DNA from: Miscanthus floridulus | Lineage: Eukaryota; Streptophyta; Magnoliopsida; Poales; Poaceae | Assembly (NCBI RefSeq): GCF_019320115.1 | Contig: NC_089598.1 | Coordinates: 33,191,193 to 33,255,192 of the forward strand | Length of the DNA stretch: 64,000 bases | Direction: 5' to 3' | Shown here: positions 1-12,100 of the stretch, piece after piece | How the letters are laid out: each line of letters opens with the position of its first letter | Position numbering within the stretch: the stretch's first letter is position 1 | Notes under the pieces: model-generated | What the model was told of the DNA's origin: nothing | What the model saw: the letters and a program-made list of their open reading frames with translations, nothing else | The model's database searches: none | Translations under genes and position numbers: made by a program

Positions 1-561
1 GATTTTTGCCCAACCCGCCGGCTCCGCATCCCACCCTCGCGCTGCTCCGCACCGGCATCCCGACGCATCGAGCAGCGGTCGCGAACCGCGACGCACGCTC
101 GCGCGCCCTGCGTGCCGGCCGACGGACTGCTCGCGGGCCCTGGCGCAACCGCGCGCCCGCTCGCGCGCCGGACGCCGCCGCCGCGCGGTCCTGCACGCCA
201 CCGCGCCGCCCCTCCCGCGCCACCGCACTGCGCCCGCTCCTCCCGAGCGCCCCTGCGAGCCGGACGCCTCCACCTGCTGGGTGCGCGGCTCGTCCCCGTG
301 CAGTTGCTCTGCTGCCACTGTCAGCTTAAACTCTTCTGTCTCCCTCTCCTCTCTTCGTCCGCGCCTGTGTATAGCGAGCCGTCGGTCTTGTGCTAGAGAG
401 CCGGCCGGTACTCCTCTCCTCTCTGTAAAAAAAAAAAAAAAAAAAGAAGAAAGAAGAAGAAGAAGAAAGAAGAAGAAGAAGAAGAAGAAGAAAGAAGAAG
501 AAGAAGAAGAAGAGAAGAAGAAGAAGAAGAAGAAGAAGAAGAGAGGCTCGTTCTCTCCTCC
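1..561. other. GC-rich leader, no gene recognised
   Basis: This stretch precedes the gag-like frame of the first Copia element. The first 300 bases are very GC-rich and open in several frames, but the translations are low-complexity Pro/Ala/Arg strings with no recognisable domain. No copy of the 126-bp LTR found at 4899-5024 is present here, so the 5' LTR is either left of the window or lost. It could be the untranslated leader of the element or unrelated flanking DNA. Confidence 0.4.
427..546. repeat. poly-A tract and (GAA)n microsatellite
   Basis: A run of about 19 A residues is followed by roughly 100 bases of imperfect GAA/AAG repeats. It creates spurious Lys/Glu-rich and Ser/Phe-rich reading frames on the two strands. 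It lies just upstream of the gag start of the Copia element. Confidence 0.9.
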
Positions 562-3500
562 ATGGCGTCTCCCGGACGTCCTGGCCATGTTCTGGTCCCT
601 CGGTGCCCTGTCATTTTTAATGGCACCAATTGGAGCGATTTGTTTTCCATATGGAGGTCCACATGGATGGGCAGTTGCTGTGGGGCTACCTCACGGGTGA
701 GCGGATCTGTCCTCCCCGTCCTCTTCTTCCCACGCCGCCCACATACCCGCCAGATGCTGATGATGATGCCAAGAATACTTTACTTGAGGCATTTTGAGGC
801 TGAGGTGGAGAGCTACCAGTCTGATTCTCGGTGTCTATGAGACTTGGCTGGCGCGAGGAAAAATCTGCTAAGGCTATCTTACTTGCGAGCATGGAGGTCG
901 ATCTCTCGTTATCCCTTAGAGTCTTGCCACTTCACACCTTATGTGGGCTCACCTCCGTCGCAGGCTACGAGATTCGTAACGAAGCGATGTACCTTGCTGT
1001 TGTTGACGAGGCTCAGTCGCTTCGTCAGCTTGACTCCACAGTTGAGGAATTCCACCGTCAGATGACAGCTGTCTGGCATCGCCTGGACAGTTTGGGCGCT
1101 GAGTTCTGCGGTGGTGGTACTTGCCGGTGCTGTGACCGTCACCGGGACCAGAGAGACATTCTTCGCCTTCACGAGTTTCTCTCTCGGCTTCGTCCCGAGT
1201 TCGAGACTGTTCGAGCACAGTTGCTGACTCGTCGTCCGCGCCCATCGCTCTCAGAGGCGATGCCTGAGTTACGAGCTGAGGAGACACGTCTTCGAGCTGG
1301 GGGTGTGACTCGTGTTCCGCGCAGCCCTCCGTCCTAGCAGCCACACCTCCCCAGGTCTCTCCGCCTCCGTCTCAGCCCTCTCCTGTGGTGACGGGGGCAC
1401 CTTCTGGTATTCAGTGTGGCTACTGCAAGATCTATGGTCATGAGGAGAAGGATTGTCGCAAGAAGCAGCGCGACCGCATCAGGGCGTCGTGGCAGACGCT
1501 CTTTTCAGGGCTCTGGTGGTTCCTCTACTTCACAGAGCACTCGTTCCGTGTCTGCAGCGGAGCAGGAGGTTCTTGCCCTGTTTCGTCGCCTCACTACTGC
1601 AGCTCAGGCCTCCGGTCACGGGACTACAGCTCAGGCTTCTAGTTCCGCTCCTCCTCCGTCAGGTATATCATCCCCATGGTTCCTCGACTCTGGTGCCTCT
1701 TTTCATATGACACCTCATGCAACACACTTATCCTCTCTATCTTCCCACGATCCACCTATTTCTGTTCGCACCGCAGATGGCACTTCTCTTCCTGTTGCTG
1801 GGAGAGGTGTTCTTTCGACCTCTTCGTTAATATTTCCTACTGTTTCGCATGTTCCCCAACTCACTATGCAACTCTTGTCTGCGGGTCAAATCACTGATCA
1901 TGGCTGTCGCAAATCCTTGAGTCTGATTCTTGTGGTGTTCAGGATCTCCGTACGGGCCTCTTGGTGGGGGAACTGGGCCTAGGTGTCGGGACTCCCAACG
2001 CCTCTGGGAGCTTGATTGGTTGCGTCTTCCTTCACCCATTTTGGCTCCCACATCACACCAGTTCTCAGCATCCGTGTCAGCCGCTTCGTCTACCACTTCT
2101 TTTGCGCAGTGGCATCGTCGTCTTGGCCACCTCTCTGGTTCTAGATTGTCCACCCTTGTTGGTAGTGGTGTTTTAGGTCCTGTTTCTGGTGGACACTACT
2201 CTTCATTGTACGGGTTGTAAACTTGGCAAACGTTTGCAACTCCCCTACCCTTCTAGTGAGTCTAAGTCCCAGAAAACCTTTTGATCTTGTTCACTCTGAT
2301 GTATGGGGTCCTGCACCTTTTGTTTCAAAAGGGGGGTCAATCATATATGTTATTTTCATTGATGACTATTCGAGATTTACCTGGGATTTATTTGATGTCT
2401 TCTCGTGGTCAATTTCTTTCTATTTACCAGCAATTTGCCACCATGATCCGTACCCAGTTCAACTCTCTCATTCGAGTTTTTCGTGCGGATTCTGCTGGTG
2501 AGTACATCTCCACTGCTCATCGTTCCTACCTTGCTGAGCAGGGTACGCTTGCCCAATTTTCATGTCCTGGTGCTCATGCTCAAAATGGTGTTGCTGAGCG
2601 CAAGCATCGCCACACTCTTGAGACTGCTCGTGCTCTCTTGATCTCTTCTATGCTTGCTCCTCATTTTTGGGCTGAGGCGGTTTCTACAGCTGTTTTTTCT
2701 TATAAATCGCCAACCCTCTACTTGTCTTCGGGGTTTGCACTCCCTATGAGCGTATTTTCGGCACCCCTCCTTCCTATAGCCATCTTCGTTGTTTTGGATG
2801 TGTCTGTTACGTCCTACTTTCACCTCGTGAGCGCACAAAACTCACTGCTCAGTCTGTTGAGTGTGTTTTTCTTGGGTACAGTACGGAACATAAGGGTTAT
2901 CGCTGCTATGACCCTGTTGCTCGTCGGATGAGGATTTCTCGGGATGTCACCTTCGATGAATCCCGGCCTTACTATCCTCGTTCCCCTTCCGGTTCTTCTA
3001 GTACCACTGAGTCCCTCTCATTCCTCACTTTACCTGAGTGGTATTTTCCGCTGTCGTCTCCATCCTCTTCGCCCCCCTCAGGTATCTTTTACTCGCCTCC
3101 ACCACCAACACCTCCTTCTCCACCTTCACCACCTCCTCCTACCTCTCCACCACCAGTCTCTCCTCCACTATCATCGTTGCGTTCCTTCCCGTGAGATCAC
3201 TCACTACTACACTCGTCGTCCGCGCCCGGCGCCACCACTTGACTCTTCTCCGTCCGTCCTTGGACCTCCTCCCGAGTTTCCTCCTCGTTATTCTCTTCGT
3301 GATCGCAGCACCCTTCGTCGTTCCCGATCGCCTTGGCTTCACTGCTGCCGTCTTGGCTGAGCCCACGACCTATCGGGAAGCTGCCGTTCACCAGGAGTGG
3401 CAACATGCTATGGCTGAGGAGATTGCTGCCCTAGAACGTACTAGCACCTGGGATCTTGTTCCTTTGCCACCTCACGTGACCCCTATCACTTGCAAGTGGG

Positions 3501-4884
3501 TGTACAAGGTAAAGACCCGCTCGGATGGCTCTCTTGAGCGCTACAAGGCTCGTCTTGTGGCGCGCGGCTTCCAACAGGAGCAAGGTCGTGACTATGAGGA
3601 GACCTTCGCTCCTGTCGCGCACATGACTACTGTTCGCACTCTTCTTGCAGTTGCTTCTGTTCGTCAGTGGTCGATATCCCAGTTGGATGTCAAGAATGCT
3701 TCCTCAATGGCAAGCTGCGAGAGGAAAGTCTATATGCAGCCACCTCCAGGATACTCTGTTCCTGATGGTCTGGTTTGTCGGTTGCGCCGTTCTCTCTACG
3801 GCCTCAAGCAAGCTCCTCGGGCCTGGGTTTGAGCGTTTCTCCTCTGTTGTCATCGATGCTGGTTTTACGCCAAGTGATCATGATCTGCTCTTTTTGTTCA
3901 CACTTCCCCTCGTGGTCGCACCCTTCTTCTTCTCTATGTCGATGACATGATCATCACGGGCGATGATTCCCAGTACATTGATTTTGTGAAGCAGCGTCTC
4001 AGTGAGACATTCCTTATGTCTGATTTGGGTCCCCTTCGTTACTTCCTTGGTCTTGAGGTCACCTCCACATCTGATGGTATTTTTCTCTCTCAGGAGAAGT
4101 ACACTCAGGACATTCTTTCCCGTGCTGCTCTCACTGATCACCGCACTGTTGATACTCCTATGGAGCTTGGTGTTCACCTACGACCCACTGATGGTGTACC
4201 ACTTGCTGATCCTACTCGCTATCGTCAGCTTGTTGGGAGTCTTGTTCTACCTTGGGATCACTCGTCCTGACATTTCTCACTCTGTGCATATCTTGAGTCA
4301 GTTTGTCTCAGCTCCTACCCAGCTCCACTATGCTCACCTCCTTCGTGTTCTGCGATACCTTCGTGGAACTATCTCTCGGCGCCTTTTCTTCTCTCGTTCC
4401 AGTTCTCTTCAGCTTCAGGCGTATTCTGATGCGACCTGGGCGAGTGATCATTATGATCGCTACTCTCTCTCTGCCTATTGTGTTTTCCTTGGCTCCTCCT
4501 TGATTGCCTGGAAAACCAAGAAGCAGACTGCAGTTTCCCGCTCGAGTGCTGAGGCTGAGCTGCGTGCTATGGCGACTGTGACTGCGGAGGGTGACATGGC
4601 TACGATGGCTTCTTGAGGATTTTGGTGTTCCTGCCACTGCACCCACTCCTCTCTCTTCTGACAGCACCGGTGCGATCAGTATTGCTCGAGACCCAGTCAA
4701 GCATGAGCTCACCAAACACATTGGCGTTGATGCTTCCTACATGAGATCGCAGGTGCATGATCTGGTTGTGACGCTCCACCATGTGCCTTCAGAGGTTCAG
4801 TTAGCTGATTTCTTCACCAAGGCACAGACCCGGGCTCATCATAGTTTTCTACTCTCCAAACTCAGTGTTGTAGATCCACCATGA
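562..4884 (+). pseudogene. Copia gag-pol polyprotein, frameshifted
   Basis: Order along the element: gag start near 562; zinc knuckle of type CX2CX4HX4C (CGYCKIYGHEEKDC) near 1411-1460; aspartic protease with FLDSGA near 1680; GAG-pre-integrase WHRRLGHL near 2110; integrase core with HSDVWGP and a later GVAERKHRH from about 2281 to 2700; reverse transcriptase with [23 protein letters not shown] and YVDD at about 3500-3960; RNase H ending in a QLADFFTK motif near 4800-4884. The product would copy and integrate the element. The frame changes many times, for example near 640 in gag, in the middle of integrase, and just after LKQAPRAW at 3831, so no functional polyprotein can be made. Nothing suggests host use. 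Confidence 0.9.
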
Positions 4885-4898
4885 GTTTGAGGGGGGGG

Positions 4899-5024
4899 TG
4901 TTAGATGTATAGGAGGTATATGTGTTTTCCCTCTACTTGGAGGGCTTCTTTGCATATGTACATGTGTATACTAGCCCTCTTGGGCCTTGCAATACAGGTG
5001 GTTGGCCTCATTCTACTTCTAACA
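4899..5024 (+). repeat. 126-bp 3' LTR of the Copia element
   Basis: It begins TGTTAGATG and ends TTCTAACA, giving TG...CA ends with an inverted TGTTAG/CTAACA terminus. A purine-rich tract (GAGTTTGAGGGGGGG) directly precedes it. The length is short for a plant Copia LTR but within the family's range. The matching 5' LTR is not in the window, so a target duplication cannot be checked. Confidence 0.8.
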
Positions 5025-6181
5025 CACATGTCATGAGCCTCTATAATTTTCTCTTCAATCGTATCATTCGTATTAGTCACAGTTAACCTTCAAGAGTGAT
5101 CCAGAAATTTTTTGTTTACTGTTGGCCAACAAATGGAAAACAAAGTAACAAACCCTAAATACTTATGTTTCCTTTCTGTCCACTTGAGGGATACATAACT
5201 GGCTTTGAAAACAATTTTGTTTTGGAAAGAAACGTCTCCTGCTTACATCACTTGCTCCAACTCATCATCAAAATGTGCTGCTTGGAGTAGAAACTTAACT
5301 TCTATAGCCTTATTTTTTCTTCTATGGTTTAGCAAAAGATATACTCCCTCCTCCCAAATTATATGTCGTTTTGGCTTTTCTAGGTACTTAGCTTTTGCTA
5401 TGCATCTACATATACACTGTGTCTAGATACATAATAAACAACTATGTATCTAGAAAAGTCAACGTCCTATAATTTGGAAGGGAGTAAAAAAAACACTGGC
5501 ATCAGAATATTCTGTGGTGGGAATCCTGCTAGTATAATTTTCATGTCACAGATTAATAATTTATGCATGTTTATTTTTTGGACCAAAGCTTGTAAAGATT
5601 AGTTGACCAATTCAAAAATGAAAAGAGAATGGTGGGATTATATGCCTATAGGGTCTAGCAATAGATGTTACAGGATACTAATAGCCAACTAAGAACACTA
5701 TTGGGAAACATTAGAGTCTCTTCTCGTTTGTTTAGATCAAAGGCTCAGGCTCTTCTCTTTTTAGTGGGAACAATTGATGAGAGAACTAAAATTTATGGTA
5801 CAGTTGCTCTAGGTTCAATACAAGTTTACCTCTGCTAACCAGTAACCACAACTAAATTATTAATATTCACATAAAGTAAATATATTATATGCATAATTAC
5901 CTACATGGGAATTGCTATTATGTGCATAATTGTCGTCTTGTAATGGACATGAGGTTGTATTGTATGAATATTTATATCATTCAACCCTTTATGAGTTTGT
6001 TTCCAAAATACGTTTCAAGTAATAGACCTCAATCGTGTATCTTTTAGTGTCACTTTTTTGTTTCCTTTTGAAAGTTCTCGAGAGCTAAAATTACGCTGAT
6101 GCAAATATGCAACACATTTGAGCTGTTGGAAACTGTAGAACACTAGAATTGTGAATCTTATAATTCTGTATGTATTTGCAG
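5025..6181 (+). other. CSI1 intron, distal part
   Basis: AT-rich sequence without coding potential between the Copia LTR and the first visible CSI1 exon. It ends in a pyrimidine-poor but valid acceptor (TATTTGCAG). It contains the Stowaway MITE at 5344-5484 and nothing else I recognise. Confidence 0.6.
5344..5484. mobile_element. Stowaway-type MITE
   Basis: Terminal inverted repeats start CTCCCTCCTCCCAAATTATA on the left and CTCCCTTCCAAATTATAGG on the opposite strand at the right. Both ends abut the dinucleotide TA (5342-5343 and 5485-5486), the Tc1/mariner target duplication. The size of 141 bp fits Stowaway. It lies in a CSI1 intron. Confidence 0.8.
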
Positions 6182-9100
6182 GAAACCGAGTTAATGTGGA
6201 GGATGAGGAGACACTTTCAAGCATTGCTCAGTGTATTGAGCAGCTACGACAGAGTTCTTCATCCTCACAGGAGAAAGAGAGCTCTTTGAAGCAGTTATTA
6301 GATCTTGTTCAAACTCGTGATACTGCATTCGGAGCTGTTGGGTCGCATTCACAGGCTGTTCCAATACTTGTATCTCTCCTTAGGTCTGGACCATCTGGAG
6401 TTAAGATGCTGGCTGCCACTGTTCTTGGGTCTCTTTGCAAGGAAGAGGAGTTAAGGGTGAAAGTCTTACTTGGTGGTTGCATCCCTCCATTGCTTGCCCT
6501 TCTCAGATCAAAGTCAGCTGAAAGCCAAACCGCAGCTGCCAAAACCATCTATGCAGTTTTCACAAGGTGGGATAAGGGATCATGTTGGATCAAAGATTTT
6601 CTCTACAGAAAATGTTGTTTCCTGTACTGTGGGAGCAACTTAAAATTAGTCTCAAGAGTGAGAGTTTGGTGGATGGCCTTTTAACTGGAGCACTGAAGAA
6701 TTTATCAAAGAATACAGAGGGGTTTTGGTCTGCAACTGTGCAATGTGGTGGAGTTGATATACTTATAAAGCTGGTTAGTTCTGGACAAACAAATACCCTT
6801 GCAAATGCTTGCTATCTTCTTGGGTCTTTGATGATGGAAGACTCTTCTGTTGTTCTAAAGTTTTATCTGGAGAAAACAACAAAGCAGCTCTTAAAGTTAC
6901 TTGGTCCTGGCAATGAAACTTCTATTAGAGCTGAGGCTGCTGGGGCTCTCAAGTTCCTTTCTGCACAGAGTAAAGAGGCTAGACGTCAGATAGCTAATTC
7001 TAATGGTATTCCTGCTCTTATAAATGCTACTATTGCTCCATCAAAGGAGTTCATGCAAGGTGAATCTGCTCAAGCATTGCAAGAGAATGCAATGTGTGCA
7101 TTAGCAAATATATCTGGTGGTTTGTCCTATGTAATCTCAAGCCTTGGTGAGAGTCTCGAGTCATGTTCTTCACCTGCACAGATTGCAGATACTCTTGGTG
7201 CATTGGCCTCAGCCTTGATGATATATGACACAAATGCAGAGTCTACCAGTGCTTCTGATCCTGTTGACATTGAGAAGACACTGTTGAAGCAGTTTAAGCC
7301 TAAGGTTCCCTTCCTTGTGCAAGAGCGCATAATTGAAGCTTTGGCTAGCTTGTATGGTAACCCGGTTCTCTGCAAGACACTAGCAGATTCTGATGCAAAA
7401 CGCTTGCTTGTTGGTTTAATAACCATGGCAGCTACTGAGGTGCAAGATGACCTCACGAAATCACTTTTTGCTCTCTGCAAGAAGGATTGTGACCTATGGC
7501 AAGCTCTGCAAGGCCGTGAAGGTGTCCAGCTATTGATTTCTTTACTTGGTCTTTCCTCAGAACAGCAGCAGGAATGTGCTGTTGCTCTGCTTGCACTTCT
7601 TTCAAAGGAGAATGATGAGAGCAAATGGGCTATCACTGCTGCTGGTGGCATACCTCCACTTGTTCAAATTTTGGAAACTGGATCTCCCAAGCTAAAGAAG
7701 ATTCAGCAACCATCCTTGGCAATTTATGCAATCACAGTGAAGACATCAGAGCATGTGTTGAAAGTGCTGATGCTGTTCCTGCTTTACTATGGCTTCTGAA
7801 AAATGGAAGTGATAATGGCAAGGAGATAGCTTCTAAAACACTGAATCATCTCATCCACAAATCAGATACAGGAACTATTAGTCAGTTATCTGCTCTCTTA
7901 ACAAGTGAACAGCCTGAGTCAAAAGTTTATGTTCTGGATGCTTTGAAAAGCTTGCTTTCTGTTGCACCACTTAATGATATTCTACATGAGGGAAGTGCAG
8001 CAATGATGCGGTTGAGACAATGATTAAAATTCTAAGCTCACCCAAGGAAGAGACTCAGGCTACATCAGCAACTGCTCTCGCTGGTCTATTTCATTGCCGC
8101 AAGGACCTGCGAGAAACTCATATTGCAGTGAAGACACTTTGGTCGATAATGAAGCTGCTTGATATGCAGTCTAACAAAATACTGATGGGCGCCTCATGTT
8201 GCCTTGCTGCCGTTTTTCTTTCAATTAAGCAAAATAAGGAGGTTGCTGCAATTGGCCGGGATGCCTTAACCCCACTTGTTTCACTTGCAAATTCTTCAGT
8301 TATTGAAGTGGCAGAACAAGCGACTAGAGCTTTGGCAAATCTTTTCCTTGATCAGGAATTATCCCTCCAGGTGTCTTTTGAAGAAATTCTCTTCCGTGTA
8401 ACACGTGTGCTAAGAGAGGGAACTATTGATGGAAGAACTCATGCAGCCGCAGCAATAGCTCGTCTTTTACAGTGCCGAACTATTAATCAGCCACTTTCAG
8501 ATACTATTAACCGCTCTGGGTCTGTCCTTGCTCTAGCTGGGCTCTTGGAAGCTGCCAATGGTGAAGCTGCTGCGACGTCAGAAGTTCTTGATGCACTGGT
8601 GCTGTTATCGCGATCAAAGACGTCAAGTGGGCATACCAAGGCTCCCTGGGAAGTTCTTGCAGAAAACCCCCACACGATACTTCCCCTTGTTTCATGTATT
8701 GCTGATGCTGCAGCCTCCTTACAAGATAAAGCCATAGAAGTTGTGTCAAGGCTCTGTTCTGACCAACATGATGTTGTCGGTGGTCTGGTTTCTGAAACTC
8801 CAGGTTGCATATCATCTATCACACGGCGCATCATTGGCTCCAACATGCTTAAGTTAAAGTTGGTGGATGTGCTCTTCTCGTCTGTGCTGCAAAAGAGCAT
8901 TGTCAGAAGCAAATAGAGGTTCTGAATGATGCAAGTCTGTATATTCAACTAATTCATTCTTTAATTGGTATGATCCATATGGCAAACACACCGGCTGAAA
9001 ATGTCAGCAGTGAAAGCATATCAGATATTAGAATTTCCAGACACTCCAAAGAAAACAACAGTGATGGTGCAACTGTGTGCCGTACTGCTGTAATCTCAGG

Positions 9101-12100
9101 CAACATGATTCCACTATGGCTACTTGCTGTCTTTTCTCGTCATGACAGCAAAACAAGAGCAGAACTCCTAGAAGCGGGAGCAGTTGAAATGCTCACCGAG
9201 AAGATTTCACAAAATGCATTCCAATATGTGGTATGTGAAAGCTCTACTTATTTCCATTACCTTTTTCTTTTATCATCATTTGATGAATGCTAGTTGGTAG
9301 GTGAATGCTAGTGTCTCCTATGCTTCAGTAATTTTACAGTATGAAAACAAACTACATATAGATAATAGAGTTTACATAGCATCCTAGAACAGTCTTTCTG
9401 CTTTACATTGCAAGTTATTTGGTCACATTAGTATAATGCTTTGATGCCCTCGTTTTCCAAGTGATATTGTGGAGGAAACTTTTGTTTCAGAAACTCATTG
9501 CTTCTTATCTAGAATAATAAAGTTACCAGAACCGAAATAAGTGGTAAAGTTAAAGTACTTATTGATAGGTTGGAGTACTGCATTTGACCAAATTGGCTGT
9601 AAGCATTTCATCTATTGTACATAGAAAAAATAATCTAGTTAATCCTTGCTGTTCTTGGAGCCCTGTATTAAATTTGGATACTTAACCATGAAATATGGGA
9701 CTGCACTAACTAATTCTACATAATTTGAGGGGGTTATTGTTGGTTGAGGTCATAAAGATTGGTATTGTCTGTGCATAATCATTGCTAAAGAGCTACTCTC
9801 TCTCATTCAAAGTTTAGGTTGTTTAGAACATCCACAGTCTTCAAAATGACATTTTGATTTGCAACTTTGATAAAAAATATACTCCCAACTCCCAGAAATA
9901 GATGACGTTCTGACATGCAACTTTTGCCTGTAGCTAGTACAATATACATTGTGAAAGCATTTTCTATGATGAATTGAGTAATGTCAATCATGTTTTTATC
10001 AATCTTTGCATTTTTCTTATATTGATGGCTCAAATTAAAGAAGTTTGACTGACTAGAATCCTATAAACAACCTAACATTTGGAATTGGAGGGTCTGTTCC
10101 TTGTTACATTGATAGATACCATGCTTGTCAATCTTATTACTAGAGTACTGTTTTGAGACTCATGACATATAAATATATTTAGTACCGCAATAACATCCAT
10201 ATATCCTATTGAAGTTCTGTTTGGGGTTTATTATTCATACTGTAAGGCAGTACATCTTCTTTGTACAAACACTTCAAAATCAGACATGACCAAAAGTAAA
10301 TTTGGATTTCTTTTTACATTCTTTTTGTCTAAAAGGTTGGATACGATGTCCTAGTGTGGCACTTTTTTTTAAAAAAAAGTGCTGGTCACTTATTTGGCAT
10401 TTGTACTTAGGCCATTAGGCATCTGTTTTTTAGTTACAGGTTTACATTGGAATTGCATAAAATCTTTATATTCCATCTAGAGGTCGCTAATAGATAATAT
10501 AAGATGATGGTGTTTGTTGGGTCGGGTTGTGTGTTGATGTGAGCGTGGTGTGTGTGTTGTAATTTGTTGTCTCCTTAATGCAATGATACGCAGCTCTCCT
10601 GCGTATTCTACAAAAAAAATCTTTATCATACATATGGAATATAAAGCCTGAAAGTACCTGTCGGAACTCATTCTTGCTCGTGTCAAAATTTTTTGGGCTT
10701 ACCTGCTATTTATCCTCTTGCTGCATGTATCTTGTTAAGTTTTTTTTCAAATTGCCGCAGGCCTGTTGCTGACCTTAACGTATGTTCATGCTCTTGTCAG
10801 GGTGAAGAAGATAGCACCTCATGGGTCTGTTCCTTGCTTCTTGCTTTGCTATTCCAAGAAAGAGAGATAATTCGATCAAACTCAGCATTGCATTCCATTC
10901 CTGTGCTCTCAAACTTGTTAAGGTCAGATGAGCCAGCATACAGGTACTTTGCTGCACAAGCTTTGTCAAGTCTGATCTGCAATGGTAGCAGAGGAACTCT
11001 TCTGGCTGTTGCTAATTCTGGGGCAGCCATTGGACTTATATCTTTGCTTGGATGTGCTGATGTTGATATAGCTGATCTTTTGGAATTATCAGAGGAATTC
11101 ATGTTGGTGCCTAACCCTGATCAAATTGCATTAGAGAGGCTATTCAGAGTTGATGATATCAGGGTTGGTGCAACTTCTAGAAAATCTATTCCTCTTCTTG
11201 TTGATCTACTTAAACCCATTCCTGAGAGACCTGGTGCTCCTTTCTTGGCCTTGGGTCTTCTGACCCAGTTAGCTGTTGATTGCCCCCCAAACATGCAGCT
11301 AATGGCTGAAGCTGGAATCCTAGAAGCACTTACCAAATACTTATCTCTTAGTCCACAAGATGCAACAGAAGAAGCTACAACTGAATTGCTGGGCATTCTT
11401 TTCAGTAGTCCAGAAATAAGGCACCATGAATCAGCACTTGGTGTTGTTAACCAACTTGTGGCAGTCCTTCGTCTAGGAGGAAGGAATTCACGTTACAGTG
11501 CTGCAAAGGCATTAGAGAGTTTGTTTTTTGCTGACCATGTGAGGAACAGTGAGTCAGCTAGGCAGGCTATTCAACCGTTTGTGGAGATTCTGAGTACTGG
11601 CATGGAGAGGGAGCAGCATGCAGCTATATCAGCCCTTGTTAGGCTTCTTTCTGACAATCCTTCAAGAGCACTTGCGGTTTGCGGATGTTGAGATGAATGC
11701 TGTAGATGTTATGTGCCGGATTCTTTCTTCTGACTGTTCAGTGGAGTTGAAAGGAGATGCTGCAGAACTATGCTGTGTTCTATTTACCAATACAAGGATC
11801 CGTTCCACAATGGCGGCAGCTCGTTGTGTGGAACCCCTGGTTGGTTTACTGGTTAGTGAAGCTAACCCTGCCCAGCTTTCTGTGGTTCGTGCATTGGATA
11901 GGCTTCTAGATGACGAGCAACTGGCAGAATTAGTGGCAGCACATGGAGCTGTCATTCCTCTTGTCGGGCTTTTGTATGGCAAAAACTACATGCTTCATGA
12001 GGCAGTTGCTAGAGCTTTGGTGAAACTTGGAAAGGACAGACCAGCTTGCAAATTGGAAATGGTCAAGGCTGGTGTAATTGAGAGCATTCTTGATATTCTC

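Larger units (their letters stand above)
562..5024 (+). mobile_element. Decayed Ty1/Copia retrotransposon, 5' end not seen
   Basis: Domain order gag, protease, integrase, reverse transcriptase, RNase H defines Ty1/Copia. The 3' end is clear: a G-rich polypurine tract at about 4887-4898 is followed by a 126-bp LTR. No 5' LTR or primer-binding site is visible, so the start given is only the gag ATG. The element lies upstream of, and in the same orientation as, the CSI1 exons. It is probably inside the CSI1 intron that ends at 6181, because the first visible CSI1 exon opens with a splice acceptor. Confidence 0.85.

Noticed and set aside
281..700. Lys/Glu-rich and Ser/Phe-rich proteins on both strands
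   Set aside because: These are translations of the poly-A and GAA microsatellite.
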